The notes: generated by a model from the letters alone, not told the origin. Counted from the first letter of the stretch, positions 46,399 through 55,142 are shown. The stretch: 64,000 bases of DNA from Allomyces arbusculus (GCA_027604705.1 JADHYV010000022.1:248001-312000); one strand, 5' to 3'. Program-made: numbers and translations.

Positions 46399-46755
46399 TC
46401 AGCCAAAAGTGTTTTCTCCGGTGACAGTGATGTAGAGGAATCCATCCTCATCACTGTAATATTGGTACGCCGTCATCATGAGCATCGACGTGGGTGGAAT
46501 GGTTCCCGTTGACATGAACATGAACAAGGCTTTTTCGGGCGATAACTGAATTCGCTTGCGCACGACATACATGAACTGCCCGACCGTAATGTCGCTTGGA
46601 ACAATGTACTTGGTGCGGTCAAGGAATGGCAAGTTGTGCTTTTTTGCGAGCTCGCAAATCACTGGAACATAGTTTGGGTACTTGGCCCTCAATTTAATTG
46701 ACTGATCAAGGCGCTCGCGAAAGGAATGCTTGGTCTTGAATTCAAATGAAGACAT
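46399..46755 (-). CDS. Atg8/LC3/GABARAP homologue
   Basis: 118 residues, the normal length of the mature family. Diagnostic stretches: FRERLDQSIKLRAKYPNYVP (residues 12-31), LDRTKYIVPSDITVGQFMYV (45-64), RKRIQLSPEKALFMF and IPPTSMLMMTAYQYYSDEDG. It ends exactly at Phe-Gly (117-118), then stop. Cellular Atg8 proteins are made with extra residues that Atg4 removes; this one is encoded already ending in Gly, so it could be activated by Atg7 and Atg3 directly. The ligand-docking surface residues (Lys 49, Tyr 50, Ile 51) fit the LIR-binding pocket. Likely role: capture of host autophagy receptors or membranes, to block autophagy or build viral membranes. TATA-like TTATATGAT lies upstream. Confidence 0.93.
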   Translation of the reverse strand: MSSFEFKTKHSFRERLDQSIKLRAKYPNYVPVICELAKKHNLPFLDRTKYIVPSDITVGQFMYVVRKRIQLSPEKALFMFMSTGTIPPTSMLMMTAYQYYSDEDGFLYITVTGENTFG

Positions 46756-46829
46756 TTCTCTGGACTCGAGCGCGCATTCCTCTTATCATATAACCAACAC
46801 ATTTATCGCGAATGCGTTCTTGAAAACGG

Positions 46830-49800
46830 CTACACCATTCCAGCGCGTTCCAACATTGTTTGCAACACACCCAGGTCATTGAGCCACATTTGCTCAATGG
46901 TCATCAGGGCATACTCTTCCGTCTTGCGCTCGAGAGCTCCCAGTTGCTTGGACAACTCCTCAAACTTGCTCTGGGTCATCATACTGAGGGGCATACGCAA
47001 CAGGTCTTTGGGCTTGTCAAACGCATCGCGCTCCAGCTGATTCTCGAGGTCTTCGAGTTTGCACTTGCCGAGAGCATACGTCCCGTCCATGACCCGTGCA
47101 AGGAATCGGACCTTGTTCCGAAGCCCCAGAATTTCACCCTGCATCGTCCCGAGAATCTTTTGTTTGCGAGCGCCATACAATGCATGGCGACTCTGGAAAA
47201 ACTCGGAAAAGATTTCTGCTGCACTTTTGTAGTGCCGCAACGACCCGCTTGCGTCAAACAGCACCATATTGCTTGTCCGGATGGTCGTGTTCAACTTGAG
47301 CTTGGAAATAATATCGTCCTCGGTCATTGGCGCAGTCAACTCAACGTCGAACTCGACATCCTTTTCGTTGCAGTTGTTCTTGAACGCCTTGACAAACTGT
47401 TTCTCAGAGACGAGCTGAGCCAGGAACTCTTTGTACGGCCCCGACCACGTCAATGGAAGTTCGGTGATCTTAATGCGTGTGTCCGAAACGCGCTTCACAA
47501 CGCCTTGGACCGTCCATTTGTCGCGGTCATCATTGTCGCGCACAATCGAACCCGTAAAACCACGGTACCCGACCACAAGCATCGACTCGAGAACGTCCAT
47601 TGGCAAAAGCCCACCATTAGTCAAACACATTTCGAGCAGTTTGAGGACTTTGCCCAGGTCGAATGATGGAATGCTGGTCGAAAATCCCGACCCGATTCCC
47701 ACTGAGCTGTTGACAAGAGCCATGGGGATGATGGGCGCTAACGTCCACGGTTCGGCCGCGCAGTTTTCCTCGACGCGGAGTTTCAGGACCCCGTCGTCGT
47801 CTGCACAAAAAATGGCGCGAGTCCATGGCTCGAGGTACGTGAAAATATACCGCGGAGCCCCGGTCTTGGTCGGCCCCTCCATGCGCGTTCCGAAATCGCC
47901 AGCTGGATATAGGAGGTTGACGCTGTTGGTCCCGACAAAGTTTTGGCCCATCAGCACCGCACACACCGCCAAACTCTGCTCTCCGTGATGGTAGTGCGTA
48001 AAGTTGGCGACTTCCCCGGCCAATTGCGCGACCTTGATTTCGCGATTCTCAGACACAATGCCTTTCCTCAACATGGTCCACACGATTTTCCGCTGGGAGA
48101 CTTTGAGGCCATCAACGACACTTGGAATGGACCGCACGTTATCTGAAATTGAAAAATGAATCATGCCGCGGTCAAAAAAGTCGTTGATCTTGTGTTCGCG
48201 CAGCGTCTGATCGCGAAATACATTGGGGTCGTAAGTCTTGAGCCATTCCTTGCGGTCAACGACGCGCTTCTTGTTGAAGACAATATCAATCTTTTCGCGG
48301 TCTTCGGGGTCAGTTGGAAGAAAGCGCTTGAGATTCATGTCGAGCGCCCGAAAATAGTCTTTGATTTCGTGTGTCTGCGATGTCGCAAGCCCCTTGTAGT
48401 ACTTGACATTCCATCCGCGTCCGCCGTCGTTATGTTCCTTCCACTGTTCAAATTCGGTGAGCGAGTAAAACGAAACAACACTGTCGCCCCGCTTGCACCG
48501 AATGATGGGCGTGATAAACTCCATGAGAAAGTTGCGGTTATTGCTCAGCAGCGACGGGAACTGCGAGTCGAAAAAGTTCATGATCAGCCCCTTGATGTGG
48601 TCTCCATCGACATCGGCATCTGTCAAAATAGCGACAGCTCCATAGCGAAGACTTGACACGCCGTCAGAATAATCGCGACGGTGTTCGAGCCCAAGGATTT
48701 TCTTGATATTGTTGAGCTCGGCATTTCCCGCAATGGCAGACGCATTCTCCGCCTTGTCGCGCACGTTCAGGACTTTGCCACGCAATGGGTAAACACCAAA
48801 CCTGTTCCGTCCTCCTTCGATGGACGTGATCCCCTTGACGGCAAATCCCTTGGCTGAATCGCCTTCTGTCAGGAACAGCACGCACTGACCGCTCCGTCGC
48901 GTCCCCGCCCACGCAGCGTCGTCAAGTTTTTCAACCTGAATCGTCGACTTTTTAGAGCCGTCTGTCTTGGCAAGAACGCGCTCCTCCTGCTTGGTGAACA
49001 GTTCCATGATTCCTTCAAAGACGGACGAGTCTACGAGTTTCTTGATGAACCCAGAGTCAAGTTCGTAGGACGTCCCCCAGGTGTCTGCACGCTTCGTCAT
49101 TGTCTCCTTGGTCTGGCTGTTGAAGCTCGGGTTGATAATCACGCAATTGATGAACAGGATGAGCTGGTTCTTGATGACCGCCGGTTTGAGCAAGTTCCCA
49201 GTCGTCTTTTTCTTCTTGCGGATCGCCGAAATAATTTCAGCCGTCACAGCATTGGCAACATGGTCGACATGGTAACCGCCCAACCGAGTCAACGAGTTGT
49301 TGACAAACGAAACGTGCTGCAGACCATTACCGTGCCCATTCAGTGCCACACCAATGGTCCAATGTTCGCCAAACTGCTTTGAAACAATGTCTCGGTCGCC
49401 GACAAAGAGCGACATGTAGTCTTTGAAGCCAGAGACTTTGATACGCTCGCCATTGAGCGACACCTTGATTTTGCCCAGTGTGGCCGCAGCATCATAGACT
49501 CGCCGTTGCATTGCCATGAACGTGTCGCTGTCCAGCAATTCGTAGCCAAAACGGGTATAGTCTGGCGTGAACGTAACATGAATGTAGTCGCGCTTAACGG
49601 ACTTGATTGCTGTCACTTTGGGTTTGAGAGCGCGGGACATGTTTTGCTCCCACGTCTGCTGAAACTTGAGTTTGGATACCGCGTCGACAATTTCCACCTT
49701 GAATTCCCTGCTGAAGATGTTGGTTGCCTTGCTCCCAATTCCATGAACGCCGACCGTCATGCGCTGCTGCGAATCGTCAAAGTTGCTTGACGTGCGCAAA

Positions 49801-50162
49801 GACCCAAACACCAACGTCGGCGTGTATACGCCTTCGGTTGGATGGAGTTCCACCGGGACGTTCTTGCCGTCATTATACACGCTGATTGCCCCAGTGTCGC
49901 GATGAATATCGACCTTCAAACACGTCATTCCCGAATCAGGCCGCTGTGCATTGTCGGCAGCATTGCTGATAATCTCGTCGAATATCTTGAGGAGCGCAGG
50001 CACTACCGTGATTTGGCGACTCTCAAACCGTGGTTCCGCTTGCCCAGGGGCAAGAACAAAGTCCATGCGGGTTTCCGGGTCCATTGACCCAATGTACATG
50101 GCCGGGCGGAGCAGAATATGCTCGACATCAGAAACGTGCTGAAACTGGGTGGAGCGCGACAT
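46830..50162 (-). CDS. DNA topoisomerase II
   Basis: 1110 residues from the ATG at 50162; upstream codons in frame come from the repeat array and are not coding. N-terminal GHKL ATPase (EHILLRPAMYIGSMDP, GVHGIGSKATN), Toprim domain (LTEGDSAKGFAVKG at about 430, DADVDGDHIKG at about 510), DNA-gate domain with APRYIFTYLEP (Tyr near 767) and a helical gate. It lacks the long C-terminal tail of cellular enzymes, as in other giant viruses. It relaxes and decatenates viral DNA during replication and packaging. Confidence 0.96.
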   Translation of the reverse strand: MSRSTQFQHVSDVEHILLRPAMYIGSMDPETRMDFVLAPGQAEPRFESRQITVVPALLKIFDEIISNAADNAQRPDSGMTCLKVDIHRDTGAISVYNDGKNVPVELHPTEGVYTPTLVFGSLRTSSNFDDSQQRMTVGVHGIGSKATNIFSREFKVEIVDAVSKLKFQQTWEQNMSRALKPKVTAIKSVKRDYIHVTFTPDYTRFGYELLDSDTFMAMQRRVYDAAATLGKIKVSLNGERIKVSGFKDYMSLFVGDRDIVSKQFGEHWTIGVALNGHGNGLQHVSFVNNSLTRLGGYHVDHVANAVTAEIISAIRKKKKTTGNLLKPAVIKNQLILFINCVIINPSFNSQTKETMTKRADTWGTSYELDSGFIKKLVDSSVFEGIMELFTKQEERVLAKTDGSKKSTIQVEKLDDAAWAGTRRSGQCVLFLTEGDSAKGFAVKGITSIEGGRNRFGVYPLRGKVLNVRDKAENASAIAGNAELNNIKKILGLEHRRDYSDGVSSLRYGAVAILTDADVDGDHIKGLIMNFFDSQFPSLLSNNRNFLMEFITPIIRCKRGDSVVSFYSLTEFEQWKEHNDGGRGWNVKYYKGLATSQTHEIKDYFRALDMNLKRFLPTDPEDREKIDIVFNKKRVVDRKEWLKTYDPNVFRDQTLREHKINDFFDRGMIHFSISDNVRSIPSVVDGLKVSQRKIVWTMLRKGIVSENREIKVAQLAGEVANFTHYHHGEQSLAVCAVLMGQNFVGTNSVNLLYPAGDFGTRMEGPTKTGAPRYIFTYLEPWTRAIFCADDDGVLKLRVEENCAAEPWTLAPIIPMALVNSSVGIGSGFSTSIPSFDLGKVLKLLEMCLTNGGLLPMDVLESMLVVGYRGFTGSIVRDNDDRDKWTVQGVVKRVSDTRIKITELPLTWSGPYKEFLAQLVSEKQFVKAFKNNCNEKDVEFDVELTAPMTEDDIISKLKLNTTIRTSNMVLFDASGSLRHYKSAAEIFSEFFQSRHALYGARKQKILGTMQGEILGLRNKVRFLARVMDGTYALGKCKLEDLENQLERDAFDKPKDLLRMPLSMMTQSKFEELSKQLGALERKTEEYALMTIEQMWLNDLGVLQTMLERAGMV

Positions 50163-50305
50163 TTTGGGGGTCACCAAGGCCAAGCTGCGATTACTTATAA
50201 GTACAGTAAAATCGTTACTTGAGGTTCGCGTCTCGTCTGTTTGGACACGTAATGGTTTTGAGAATGGAACGTGATTGCCGCTGAAAGCTAATGTGCACAA
50301 ATCGG

Positions 50306-50505
50306 GAGAAAACGCACCTGGGGTGCAAACGAGGAACCAAACTTTGGGCGCAACCGAGAAACCAAACTTTGGGCGCAACCGAGAAAACGCACCTGGGGTG
50401 CAAACGAGGAACCAAACTCTTGGCGCAAACGAGAAACCAAACTCTGAGCGCAAGCGAGAAACCAAACTGTGGGCGCAACCAAGAAAACGCACCTGGGTTG
50501 CAAAC
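50306..50505. repeat. Eight 25-bp tandem repeats of two types
   Basis: Eight units of exactly 25 bases. Type A reads GAGAAAACGCACCTGGGGTG plus CAAAC (units 1, 4, 8). Type B reads GAGAAACCAAACTTTGGGCG plus CAACC (units 2, 3, 5, 6, 7). The order is A-B-B-A-B-B-B-A. Units 2 and 3 contain the palindrome CCAAACTTTGG (50337-50347 and 50362-50372). The array lies between the divergent topoisomerase and RING genes. There are no spacers, so it is not a CRISPR array. It could be an enhancer, an origin-type iteron or a recombination hotspot. Confidence 0.9.
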
Positions 50506-50620
50506 GCAAGCTTCAGATGAAAGTGGGAAAACTACCAAAAGTTGGCAAAAAGGTGTGGGAATGCACTTCACGTGACCAGTCAAAGGCTGGCAGGGAATTG
50601 CCTGGTAGAACACATGGAGT

Positions 50621-50626
50621 ATCGAT
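50621..50626 (+). promoter_or_regulatory. ATCGAT box
   Basis: 111 bases upstream of the RING-wHTH start, followed at about 18 bases by CTACAAAAGCC. Confidence 0.38.
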
Positions 50627-50731
50627 ACATGGTGGCAACGTCCCTACAAAAGCCGACGCTGCCCCGCAACGACCGTCCATCAATCAACTTACATACTTCC
50701 ACGTCGCCGGCCACATCCACACACCCGCACC

Positions 50732-51439
50732 ATGTCTGACGTCGCTGCCCCCACCGCCCCGACCTCGTCCGAGTGCCCGATTTGCAGGGAGATCATGACC
50801 GTTCCATTCTCGAAACTCGCCGAGTGTGGACATCGATACTGCACGCAGTGTATCTCGGCGTGGATCGTCAACGGCAACAATCGCACGTGCCCATACTGCC
50901 GCACTCCCACGACGCCCGCATCTATCATCTCTGCACACCGCATTCCCATGGACTATGACCCTACCAAGAAGATTATGATCGCCGGTCGCGATTACGAGGA
51001 AGAGATCAGGTATTTCCAAGGGTTGAACGACACTGCGTTCACGTTCAACATTTTTGGCGCCGTTGCCCATCGCCTGCCCGTCCCCATCACGGTCGGAGTG
51101 CCTTTGCCAGAAGACCTCGTCGCCCCGATCATTGCACCAGCGCTGTCTGCTCCTGCCGTCGCCGTTCCCCAAGACCAAGACCAACGCCCCGACACCATGA
51201 TGGAGGCCGTGACTCGGTTCTTCGAGGCCAACCCCGACGTCGAAATCAAGCCGATTGCCATGTTCAACAAATTCAAGGAAATCGGCTGGGTTGAGGTCAT
51301 CGAGGAGGGCCATGCCCTGGCACCACTTCGGTACATGACGCACGCGTCCGGCAGTGCAGATTGCCGCAACATTGTCTACTCGCTCTTGAAGACGGGGCGC
51401 ATTGCTCGAGTCAAGCGTGGCATGTACAAGTTGGCTTGA
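50732..51439 (+). CDS. RING finger protein with C-terminal winged-helix-like domain
   Basis: 235 residues. N-terminal C3HC4 RING: ECPICREIM, CGHRYCTQCISAW, CPYCRTP (residues 14-60). A middle region rich in Pro, Ala and Val follows. The C-terminal helical domain ends in DCRNIVYSLLKTGRIARVKR plus GMYKL, which looks like the last helix and wing of a winged-helix or HARE-HTH domain. An E3 ubiquitin ligase that may bind DNA or chromatin is the reading; partner unknown. It lies just after the 25-bp repeats. Confidence 0.75.
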   Translation: MSDVAAPTAPTSSECPICREIMTVPFSKLAECGHRYCTQCISAWIVNGNNRTCPYCRTPTTPASIISAHRIPMDYDPTKKIMIAGRDYEEEIRYFQGLNDTAFTFNIFGAVAHRLPVPITVGVPLPEDLVAPIIAPALSAPAVAVPQDQDQRPDTMMEAVTRFFEANPDVEIKPIAMFNKFKEIGWVEVIEEGHALAPLRYMTHASGSADCRNIVYSLLKTGRIARVKRGMYKLA

Positions 51440-51454
51440 CCATTTTCATTGTAA

Positions 51455-51460
51455 ATCGAT
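51455..51460 (+). promoter_or_regulatory. ATCGAT box
   Basis: 17 bases upstream of a TATATAAG box and 42 upstream of the start at 51497; the clearest example of the bipartite promoter. Confidence 0.5.
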
Positions 51461-51471
51461 AATGGCAATTG

Positions 51472-51479
51472 TATATAAG
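51472..51479 (+). promoter_or_regulatory. TATA box
   Basis: TATATAAG 25 bases before the start at 51497, after the ATCGAT box. Confidence 0.55.
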
Positions 51480-51496
51480 CATATGAACGTCCAACC

Positions 51497-52924
51497 ATGA
51501 GAACATTCAAACTATTTGCGACCGAAATGCCGCTCCACGCTATTCATTCTGACACGTCAAACGTTCTTGTGAAGAACAACGAGAACAAAGCTGTCAACAA
51601 AGCAAGCGACGCCAGCGAAGCTCCTGTTGTCAGCGTGTCAAAGTGGCGGGGCGAGAGATTGGAATTGGACATTAGTACTCTGTATTCTCGAATCGTCGAC
51701 CCGTTTTTCCCCGACCTCCGCGACAAAGTATGGTTCATGGACTGTCTCAACCGCGGCAGCTTCGTCGCCTTTGGTATCCTGCTCTTCAACTTCGTGCTTG
51801 GCAAGTCGATTCCATGCACGTACCTTGAACTGTTCGTGCCGCCCGAAAGCAAATGCAAGGTCAAGAACATTGCGCACTTTCTCCACTCGTCGAGCCACAA
51901 GTACCGCTGCGTGAAGCGCGTCTCGGGGATCCGGCGGGTGACTTTCAATGGCGCAGTCCTCGTTTTCAACCTCGAGAGTTTCCAGGCGTCCAAGGACGCC
52001 CCGCCCACGAACCCCCAAACCATCAACGTGTACTATTCGGTGGACAAGACGACGATTCTCGACTTTGTCAGCTCAATGTCTGCATCGTGCCACATGCCCT
52101 ACTATACGTCGCGGCGGCTCGTGTTCCCCACCCATATTCTCCAGCACCGCGTCGTCAACTTTGGCGACCTTGCCAGCGAGTCGCGCGAAATCCTCGAGGA
52201 ACACGGGGTCACGATTGAACTCCCCGACCAGTCTGGATCCCGCGATTTTTCGTACACCACGTTTGGGCATTCCGAGTCAACAGAACCAGTCTCAGCAGTG
52301 CACTCGGACGCAACGTTTGATACGTTCCTTGCCAAAATCCAAAAAATGACCGCGCGGATGGCTCAAACCACAATCGACCTGCTTGAACAGCACGTCTCCA
52401 TCGCCAACCCGTCATTCAGCGGAACATTGGGGGCCACGTCCATTGCTGTTGCAAAGCATCCGTCGATTCTCCAGTGTGTGGACGCACGGGTCCGCGAACT
52501 TCTTGGATGGCCCAGCGACGCCTATACACTTTCGATATCGCTCGACAACGAACAGGTTCATGTCAGTTTTGGGTTTGAACTCGGAGACGTTCTCGTGGCC
52601 AGTGACGACGAGCCCCGCCCAACGAGCCGGTTCTTCCAGCAAATCCGCCAAGACTTGCGCGACAATATCCAGACAGTTGCCCAAACCATTCTTCGCCAGT
52701 TTGAAGTCGACATCAACAACGGTCTGTTTGACATTTCGGTGTGCCTCGACAATCCCACGTGGGCCGCCATGTTCAAGGACCAGTACGTCCTCGACCATAT
52801 CGAGGACCTCTTTTTGAGCGCAACAAAGTGGCCGTCGAGGGTCGTGCGCATGGAGTTTGATGCCCCGATTCTTTACATTCGCATTTCCGTTGACACTATT
52901 GTGGACGATTTCTGCCTCATTTAG
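51497..52924 (+). CDS. Hypothetical protein
   Basis: 475 residues from the ATG at 51497 (a second ATG lies ten codons further). Globular and mixed alpha/beta; contains YSRIVDPFFPDLRDKVWFMD, FGILLFNFVLGKS and, near the end, FDISVCLDNPTWAAMFKDQY. No signal peptide, no membrane segment and no catalytic motif recognised. The strong promoter signature upstream suggests an early gene. Function unknown. Confidence 0.68.
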   Translation: MRTFKLFATEMPLHAIHSDTSNVLVKNNENKAVNKASDASEAPVVSVSKWRGERLELDISTLYSRIVDPFFPDLRDKVWFMDCLNRGSFVAFGILLFNFVLGKSIPCTYLELFVPPESKCKVKNIAHFLHSSSHKYRCVKRVSGIRRVTFNGAVLVFNLESFQASKDAPPTNPQTINVYYSVDKTTILDFVSSMSASCHMPYYTSRRLVFPTHILQHRVVNFGDLASESREILEEHGVTIELPDQSGSRDFSYTTFGHSESTEPVSAVHSDATFDTFLAKIQKMTARMAQTTIDLLEQHVSIANPSFSGTLGATSIAVAKHPSILQCVDARVRELLGWPSDAYTLSISLDNEQVHVSFGFELGDVLVASDDEPRPTSRFFQQIRQDLRDNIQTVAQTILRQFEVDINNGLFDISVCLDNPTWAAMFKDQYVLDHIEDLFLSATKWPSRVVRMEFDAPILYIRISVDTIVDDFCLI

Positions 52925-53249
52925 AAATTCATTGTTGGTTGCACAAATACATGCTTTTCTTCCATCAACAGTTATTGAGGCAGCTGCGCTGAATTACAGA
53001 CCGGGCTGCCGCCCGTGCCCTTTGGGGTCGGCCAGGGGCCTCCACGCGCTACCGCGCGACTGGCGCGCCTCCCCCAAAGGGGGCCCCCGCTTGCAACCGT
53101 ATCGAACGTGCTTCCGCACGTCCTCTTCTTCTGAATGCTGGCTGCCGCAAATGCACATAGTCGACCGCGGCCTATGGGAGCGGCATGCTGGCACAACCAT
53201 AGCGCATCAGACGCCAAACCAACAACCACATTCCTCAAAACCAATTCTA
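52925..53249. other. 325-base spacer with a GC-rich foldback
   Basis: No gene seen. The centre (about 53000-53100) is much richer in G and C than its surroundings and holds the inverted repeat listed next. A minus-strand open frame crosses the region but is low-complexity (Gly, Arg, Pro) and has no support. Confidence 0.6.
53018..53081. repeat. GC-rich inverted repeat
   Basis: Arms CCCTTTGGGG (53018-53027) and CCCCAAAGGG (53072-53081) flank a 44-base GC-rich interior that can itself fold (GGCCAG ... CTGGC). It is followed by the palindrome GGGGGCCCCC (53079-53088). The composition differs from the neighbourhood, as for an inserted foldback element. It could also act as a strong 3'-end hairpin between the convergent genes. 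Confidence 0.65.
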
Positions 53250-54665
53250 TTATGCCGTAGAACCAAAAACAATTTTGAACCACAGAGGCGCGACCCTGGG
53301 GTTTTGTTTAGCTGCATTCCTCAAAGTGGCTGGCGTGAACGAAATCGCAAGACCAGACTTGATCCACCACTGGAGAGCACCAATCTTGCCATTTTCAAGC
53401 GCTGCATCCACGGCCTTGGCGGTGTACTTGAGCTCGAACCTGGACATGTGCCACCACTCGAGAACGCTGATACGCCCATAACTCGAGGCAAAGTCGATTG
53501 CTTCTTCTGTGTACTTGAGCTCGAGACCGGACACACGCCACCACTCGAGGACGTCGACTTGGTCGGCAATATCTTTCTTGGCCACATTATCAATGGCCTT
53601 GGTTGTGTAGCAGAGTTCAAGGTCCGACGTGCACCACCACTCGAGAACGTCGACAAAACCATTGGACGACGCCTTGTCAATGGCCCTGTTCGTGTACTTG
53701 AGCTCGAGACCCGACACGCGCCACCACTCCAGGACGTCGACGTAGCCGCTCGAGGACGCGCAGTCAATGGCGTCGGTCGTGTACTTGAACTCGAGACCTG
53801 ATGCGCGCCACCACTCGAGGACTTCAATGTAGCCATTGGCCGATGCGTCATCAATCGCCTCGGTCGTATACTTGAGATGGAGCCCCGACATGCGCCACCA
53901 GTTGAGAACGTCGGTGCGGCCACCCGAAGCCGCAGAGTCGATGGCATCGACAGTGTACTTGAGCTCGAGCCCTGACGTGAACCACCAATTGAGAACGTCA
54001 AAGTGACCCATTGCAGAAGCCGAGTCGATGGCGATCGACGTATACTTGAGCTCGAGCCCCGACATGCGCCACCACTTGAGACTGTCCACGAAACCAAACA
54101 CCGACGCATAGTCGAATGCGTCTTCTGTGTACTTGAGCTCGAGCCCCGACGTGCGCCACCACTCGAGAACGTCAATGCGACCGTCTTTGGACGCATAGTC
54201 GATGGCGTCGACCGTGTACTTGAGCTCGAGCCCTGACGTGCGCCACCACTCGAGAACTTCGATGTCCCCGTTGGTCGATGCAAAGTCCATGGCATCCGCC
54301 GTGTACTTGAATTCGAGCCCCGACGCGCGCCACCACTCCAGAACGTCAAAGTGACGGCGAATTGATGCCGAGTCCATGGCCTTCTTCGTGTACTTGAATT
54401 CGAGCCCCAGCGCGCGCCATGTTTCCAACGTCGCAATGGCGTCGCTCCCACCCGTCGATGATGCAAAGTCGATGATCCGATTCTTGTCCGAGCGCAAGAG
54501 AATCTTTTTCGCAGTGTAAATGTCGCCGAGGTCGCGCGCGAGCTTCATGGCCGCGAGAACAGACCCCAAGTCGTGCCGAGTTGGAAGGTGCGAGATGATC
54601 AAGCTGATGATTTCGCCCGGGAGGCGACGACGGTCGGGCGAAGCGTGGTTGAGAATGAGAGCCAT
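53250..54665 (-). CDS. F-box-like plus ankyrin-like repeat protein
   Basis: 471 residues. The N-terminal 60 residues contain LPGEIISLIISHLPTRHDLG, an F-box-like start. About eleven repeats of 33 residues follow, with the consensus DVLEWWRxSGLELKYTxxAI plus DxASxxG. They resemble the ankyrin-like repeats of giant-virus and amoebal proteins but carry a Trp-Trp pair in each unit. F-box plus repeat proteins recruit targets to SCF ubiquitin ligases, so a host-range or immune-modulating role is plausible. Repeats vary enough that they are not all recent copies. Upstream (minus strand) lie TATATAAG and a C11 tract. Confidence 0.78.
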   Translation of the reverse strand: MALILNHASPDRRRLPGEIISLIISHLPTRHDLGSVLAAMKLARDLGDIYTAKKILLRSDKNRIIDFASSTGGSDAIATLETWRALGLEFKYTKKAMDSASIRRHFDVLEWWRASGLEFKYTADAMDFASTNGDIEVLEWWRTSGLELKYTVDAIDYASKDGRIDVLEWWRTSGLELKYTEDAFDYASVFGFVDSLKWWRMSGLELKYTSIAIDSASAMGHFDVLNWWFTSGLELKYTVDAIDSAASGGRTDVLNWWRMSGLHLKYTTEAIDDASANGYIEVLEWWRASGLEFKYTTDAIDCASSSGYVDVLEWWRVSGLELKYTNRAIDKASSNGFVDVLEWWCTSDLELCYTTKAIDNVAKKDIADQVDVLEWWRVSGLELKYTEEAIDFASSYGRISVLEWWHMSRFELKYTAKAVDAALENGKIGALQWWIKSGLAISFTPATLRNAAKQNPRVAPLWFKIVFGSTA

Positions 54666-54715
54666 GGTCGTGCTTGTGTAGGTCGGGCGAGAGTAGGTGA
54701 TGTGGGGAAGACGTC

Positions 54716-54726
54716 GGGGGGGGGGG
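54716..54726. repeat. G11 homopolymer
   Basis: Eleven G in a row on the plus strand, just downstream of the TATA box in the promoter and leader of the minus-strand F-box/ankyrin gene. Such tracts change length easily and could alter expression; this is inference. Confidence 0.7.
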
Positions 54727-54730
54727 TCTC

Positions 54731-54738
54731 CTTATATA
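54731..54738 (-). promoter_or_regulatory. TATA box of the F-box/ankyrin gene
   Basis: TATATAAG on the minus strand, 66 bases before the start at 54665. Confidence 0.5.
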
Positions 54739-54822
54739 TTCGCCCCGCTTGGTCGCCTTGGAAATGGTTGAAAAACAAAAACTAAGCTGTCCAAAGGAAA
54801 AGACCTCTGGGCTCAAACTTTG

Positions 54823-54953
54823 AAAACCAAACTTTGGTCCGTGCGTGAACACTTGAAGTTCTTTTCCATGACCACCCAGCGAGAACCAAAATTTGGTTCC
54901 GTGCGTGAACACTTGAAGTTCTTTTCCATGACCACCCAGCGAGAAACCAAACG
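54823..54953. repeat. 60-bp tandem repeat with CCAAANTTTGG palindromes
   Basis: One full 60-base unit (54841-54900) and most of a second (54901-54953), preceded by a partial one. CCAAACTTTGG (54827-54837) and CCAAAATTTGG (54886-54896) are odd-centred palindromes also present in the 25-bp array at 50306. The repeats lie between the divergent F-box/ankyrin and RNR2 genes. The unit body has the seed GTGCGTGAACACTTGAAG. Shared palindromes suggest a common binding factor. Confidence 0.85.
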
Positions 54954-54996
54954 TCCAAACAGTTTCCATTGCACTTGGCGGCTTTTGAAACGACGC

Positions 54997-55002
54997 ATCG
55001 AT
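54997..55002 (+). promoter_or_regulatory. ATCGAT box of RNR2
   Basis: Followed about 12 bases later by CATATAATCC; the gene starts at 55143, leaving a leader of about 120 bases. Confidence 0.45.
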
Positions 55003-55142
55003 AAAACCCCTTTCATATAATCCGGTCACTCCACCCTCAAACCAACCATCATCAGTTCAGTCTCACCACTTGAACTCATCTTCTCGAATCGTTTCACAAC
55101 TCGACAAATTTTCTCTGCCAAAACTAAGACCAGCTCTTCGCC

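Noticed and set aside
50163-50492. In-frame N-terminal extension of topoisomerase II
   Set aside because: The 110 codons before the ATG at 50162 translate the 25-bp tandem repeats and a low-complexity leader; the conserved protein begins at 50162.
50306-50505. CRISPR array
   Set aside because: Units are contiguous, without spacers, and of two interleaved types.
52857-53801. Long plus-strand frame opposite the F-box/ankyrin gene
   Set aside because: Starts inside another gene and crosses the foldback; repeats belong to the minus-strand gene.
53321-54466. 381-codon frame over the F-box/ankyrin gene
   Set aside because: Shadow of the 33-residue repeats in another frame.
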